Shown: positions 6,715-7,368 of the stretch, piece after piece | How positions within the stretch are numbered: position 1 is the stretch's first letter | Layout: each line of letters starts with the position of its first letter | Source of the DNA: ATZT02 sp964639395 | GTDB taxonomy: Bacteria > Actinomycetota > Actinomycetes > S36-B12 > UBA5976 | Assembly (NCBI GenBank): GCA_964639395.1 | Contig: CAZXCT010000060.1 | Span: 1-7,368, forward strand | DNA: 7,368 bases | Direction: 5' to 3' | Notes under the pieces: model-generated | The model's database searches: none | What the model saw: only the letters and a program-made list of their open reading frames with translations | What the model was told of the DNA's origin: nothing | Translations under genes and position numbers: made by a program

Positions 6715-7368
6715 ATGAAAAAACATCTAAAGAATTTAATTATTGGTGCAGGTATTTCTGGATTAGCTGCTGCTCTAACTTTGCATCGCAAGGGTCAAGA
6801 GTTTTTAATCTTAGAAAAATCTGACCGAATTGGCGGAAGAATTAAAACCGACCTGATTAATGGCTTTCAATTTGATCATGGCTTTCAAGTATTAAATCCA
6901 GGTTATCGACAAGTTAAAAAGTTAATTGACCTTAAAGCCCTTAAGCTAAACTATTTTGACGCCGGAATTGCCCTTCGTGATGGGTCTAGCTTAAAAATAA
7001 TTAAAGACCCTTTTCGACATCCCACTCAGCTATTTAAGACACTAAATGCACTGCCAGGAACTTTTTCGCAAAAAAAAGCCTTCGCTACTTATCTGGCAAA
7101 ACTTCTCGCAACACCCAAAGCAATCCGGTACAGCGCGGTTGATGTATCCGCTAAAGCTGCACTGATTGATGCTGGAATAGATGAAGAATTCTTAGTTAAG
7201 GTTTTGCATCCTTTTTTAAGTGGAGTGTTTCTAGAGTCACGCCTTGAGACTTCAAGAATTTTTCTAGATGAAGTTTTAACTTCTTTTTTCGCAGGCACTC
7301 CCGCACTACCGCAAGATGGAATGGGGGCTTTTAGTAAACAACTAGCAGATAAGTTGCCACAAGATTTC
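6715..7368 (+). CDS. FAD-dependent amine-oxidase-like oxidoreductase, 3' end outside window
   Basis: An open frame of 218 codons runs from the ATG at 6715 to the last base with no stop, so the gene is partial only because the window ends. The N-terminus is a classic FAD-binding fold: GAGISG (residues 11-16), Glu34 at the end of the second strand for the FAD ribose, and the RIGGR signature (38-42) of the amine oxidase/phytoene desaturase/protoporphyrinogen oxidase superfamily. The block FDHGFQVLNPGY (53-64) resembles a group of uncharacterised flavoproteins in that superfamily rather than a CrtI desaturase. The substrate cannot be told from the half that is visible. It begins 5 nt after the epimerase stop, and its TAAGG-type ribosome site (6707-6711) overlaps that stop codon, so it belongs to the same transcript. 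In M. tuberculosis lipB occupies this place. Confidence 0.88.
   Translation, partial: MKKHLKNLIIGAGISGLAAALTLHRKGQEFLILEKSDRIGGRIKTDLINGFQFDHGFQVLNPGYRQVKKLIDLKALKLNYFDAGIALRDGSSLKIIKDPFRHPTQLFKTLNALPGTFSQKKAFATYLAKLLATPKAIRYSAVDVSAKAALIDAGIDEEFLVKVLHPFLSGVFLESRLETSRIFLDEVLTSFFAGTPALPQDGMGAFSKQLADKLPQDF

Noticed and set aside
6715..7368. Carotenoid phytoene desaturase (crtI), attractive because many aquatic actinobacteria make retinal or carotenoids.
   Set aside because: Only the generic FAD fold and RIGGR motif are shared, the C-terminal half is missing, and no carotenoid gene is nearby.

Overview
The window holds the end-to-end core of a compact bacterial locus: one minus-strand gene (gcvT, 27-1136) facing away from a five-gene plus-strand run (pepA, lpd, sucB/dlaT-type E2, a TIGR01777-family epimerase, and a FAD-dependent oxidoreductase cut by the right edge). 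Gene order and protein character point to an actinobacterium. The E2 has the two-lipoyl-domain build of the actinobacterial SucB/DlaT type, and gcvT, an M17 aminopeptidase, the E2 and the TIGR01777 protein also lie close together in Mycobacterium tuberculosis (Rv2211c to Rv2216). The base composition, about 40-45% G+C on lines counted by hand, is low for that phylum, and the gaps are very short. That combination fits a genome-streamlined aquatic actinobacterium such as the freshwater acI/Nanopelagicales group. This assignment is inference, not proof.

Layout. 1-26: too short to interpret. 27-1136 (minus): aminomethyltransferase of the glycine cleavage system. 1137-1188: a 52-nt divergent intergenic region with two back-to-back candidate -10 boxes and an 18-bp perfect palindrome. 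1189-2679: leucyl aminopeptidase with a complete set of metal and catalytic residues. 2680-2741: short gap with a clear ribosome binding site. 2742-4118: dihydrolipoamide dehydrogenase (E3). 4137-5813: dihydrolipoamide acyltransferase (E2). 5816-6709: TIGR01777 epimerase. 6715 to the window end: amine-oxidase-like flavoprotein, 218 codons visible. There is no gene-free stretch above 300 bases.

How the genes work together. E3 and E2 are 18 nt apart and are the shared engine of 2-oxoacid dehydrogenase complexes: E2 carries the acyl group on lipoyl arms and E3 reoxidises them. GcvT works in the glycine cleavage system, which also depends on a lipoyl carrier (GcvH) and on E3, so the locus has a lipoate-dependent metabolism theme. 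No E1 gene and no lipoate synthesis gene (lipA/lipB) is present in the window. The last two genes are tightly coupled to E2 (2-nt and 5-nt gaps), so they are probably cotranscribed, but their substrates are unknown.

I found no mobile element, CRISPR array, RNA gene or clearly new system. The region is mainly conserved core metabolism. The points most worth checking are the divergent promoter/palindrome, the near-identical DNA of the two lipoyl domains, and the flavoprotein standing where lipB stands in M. tuberculosis.
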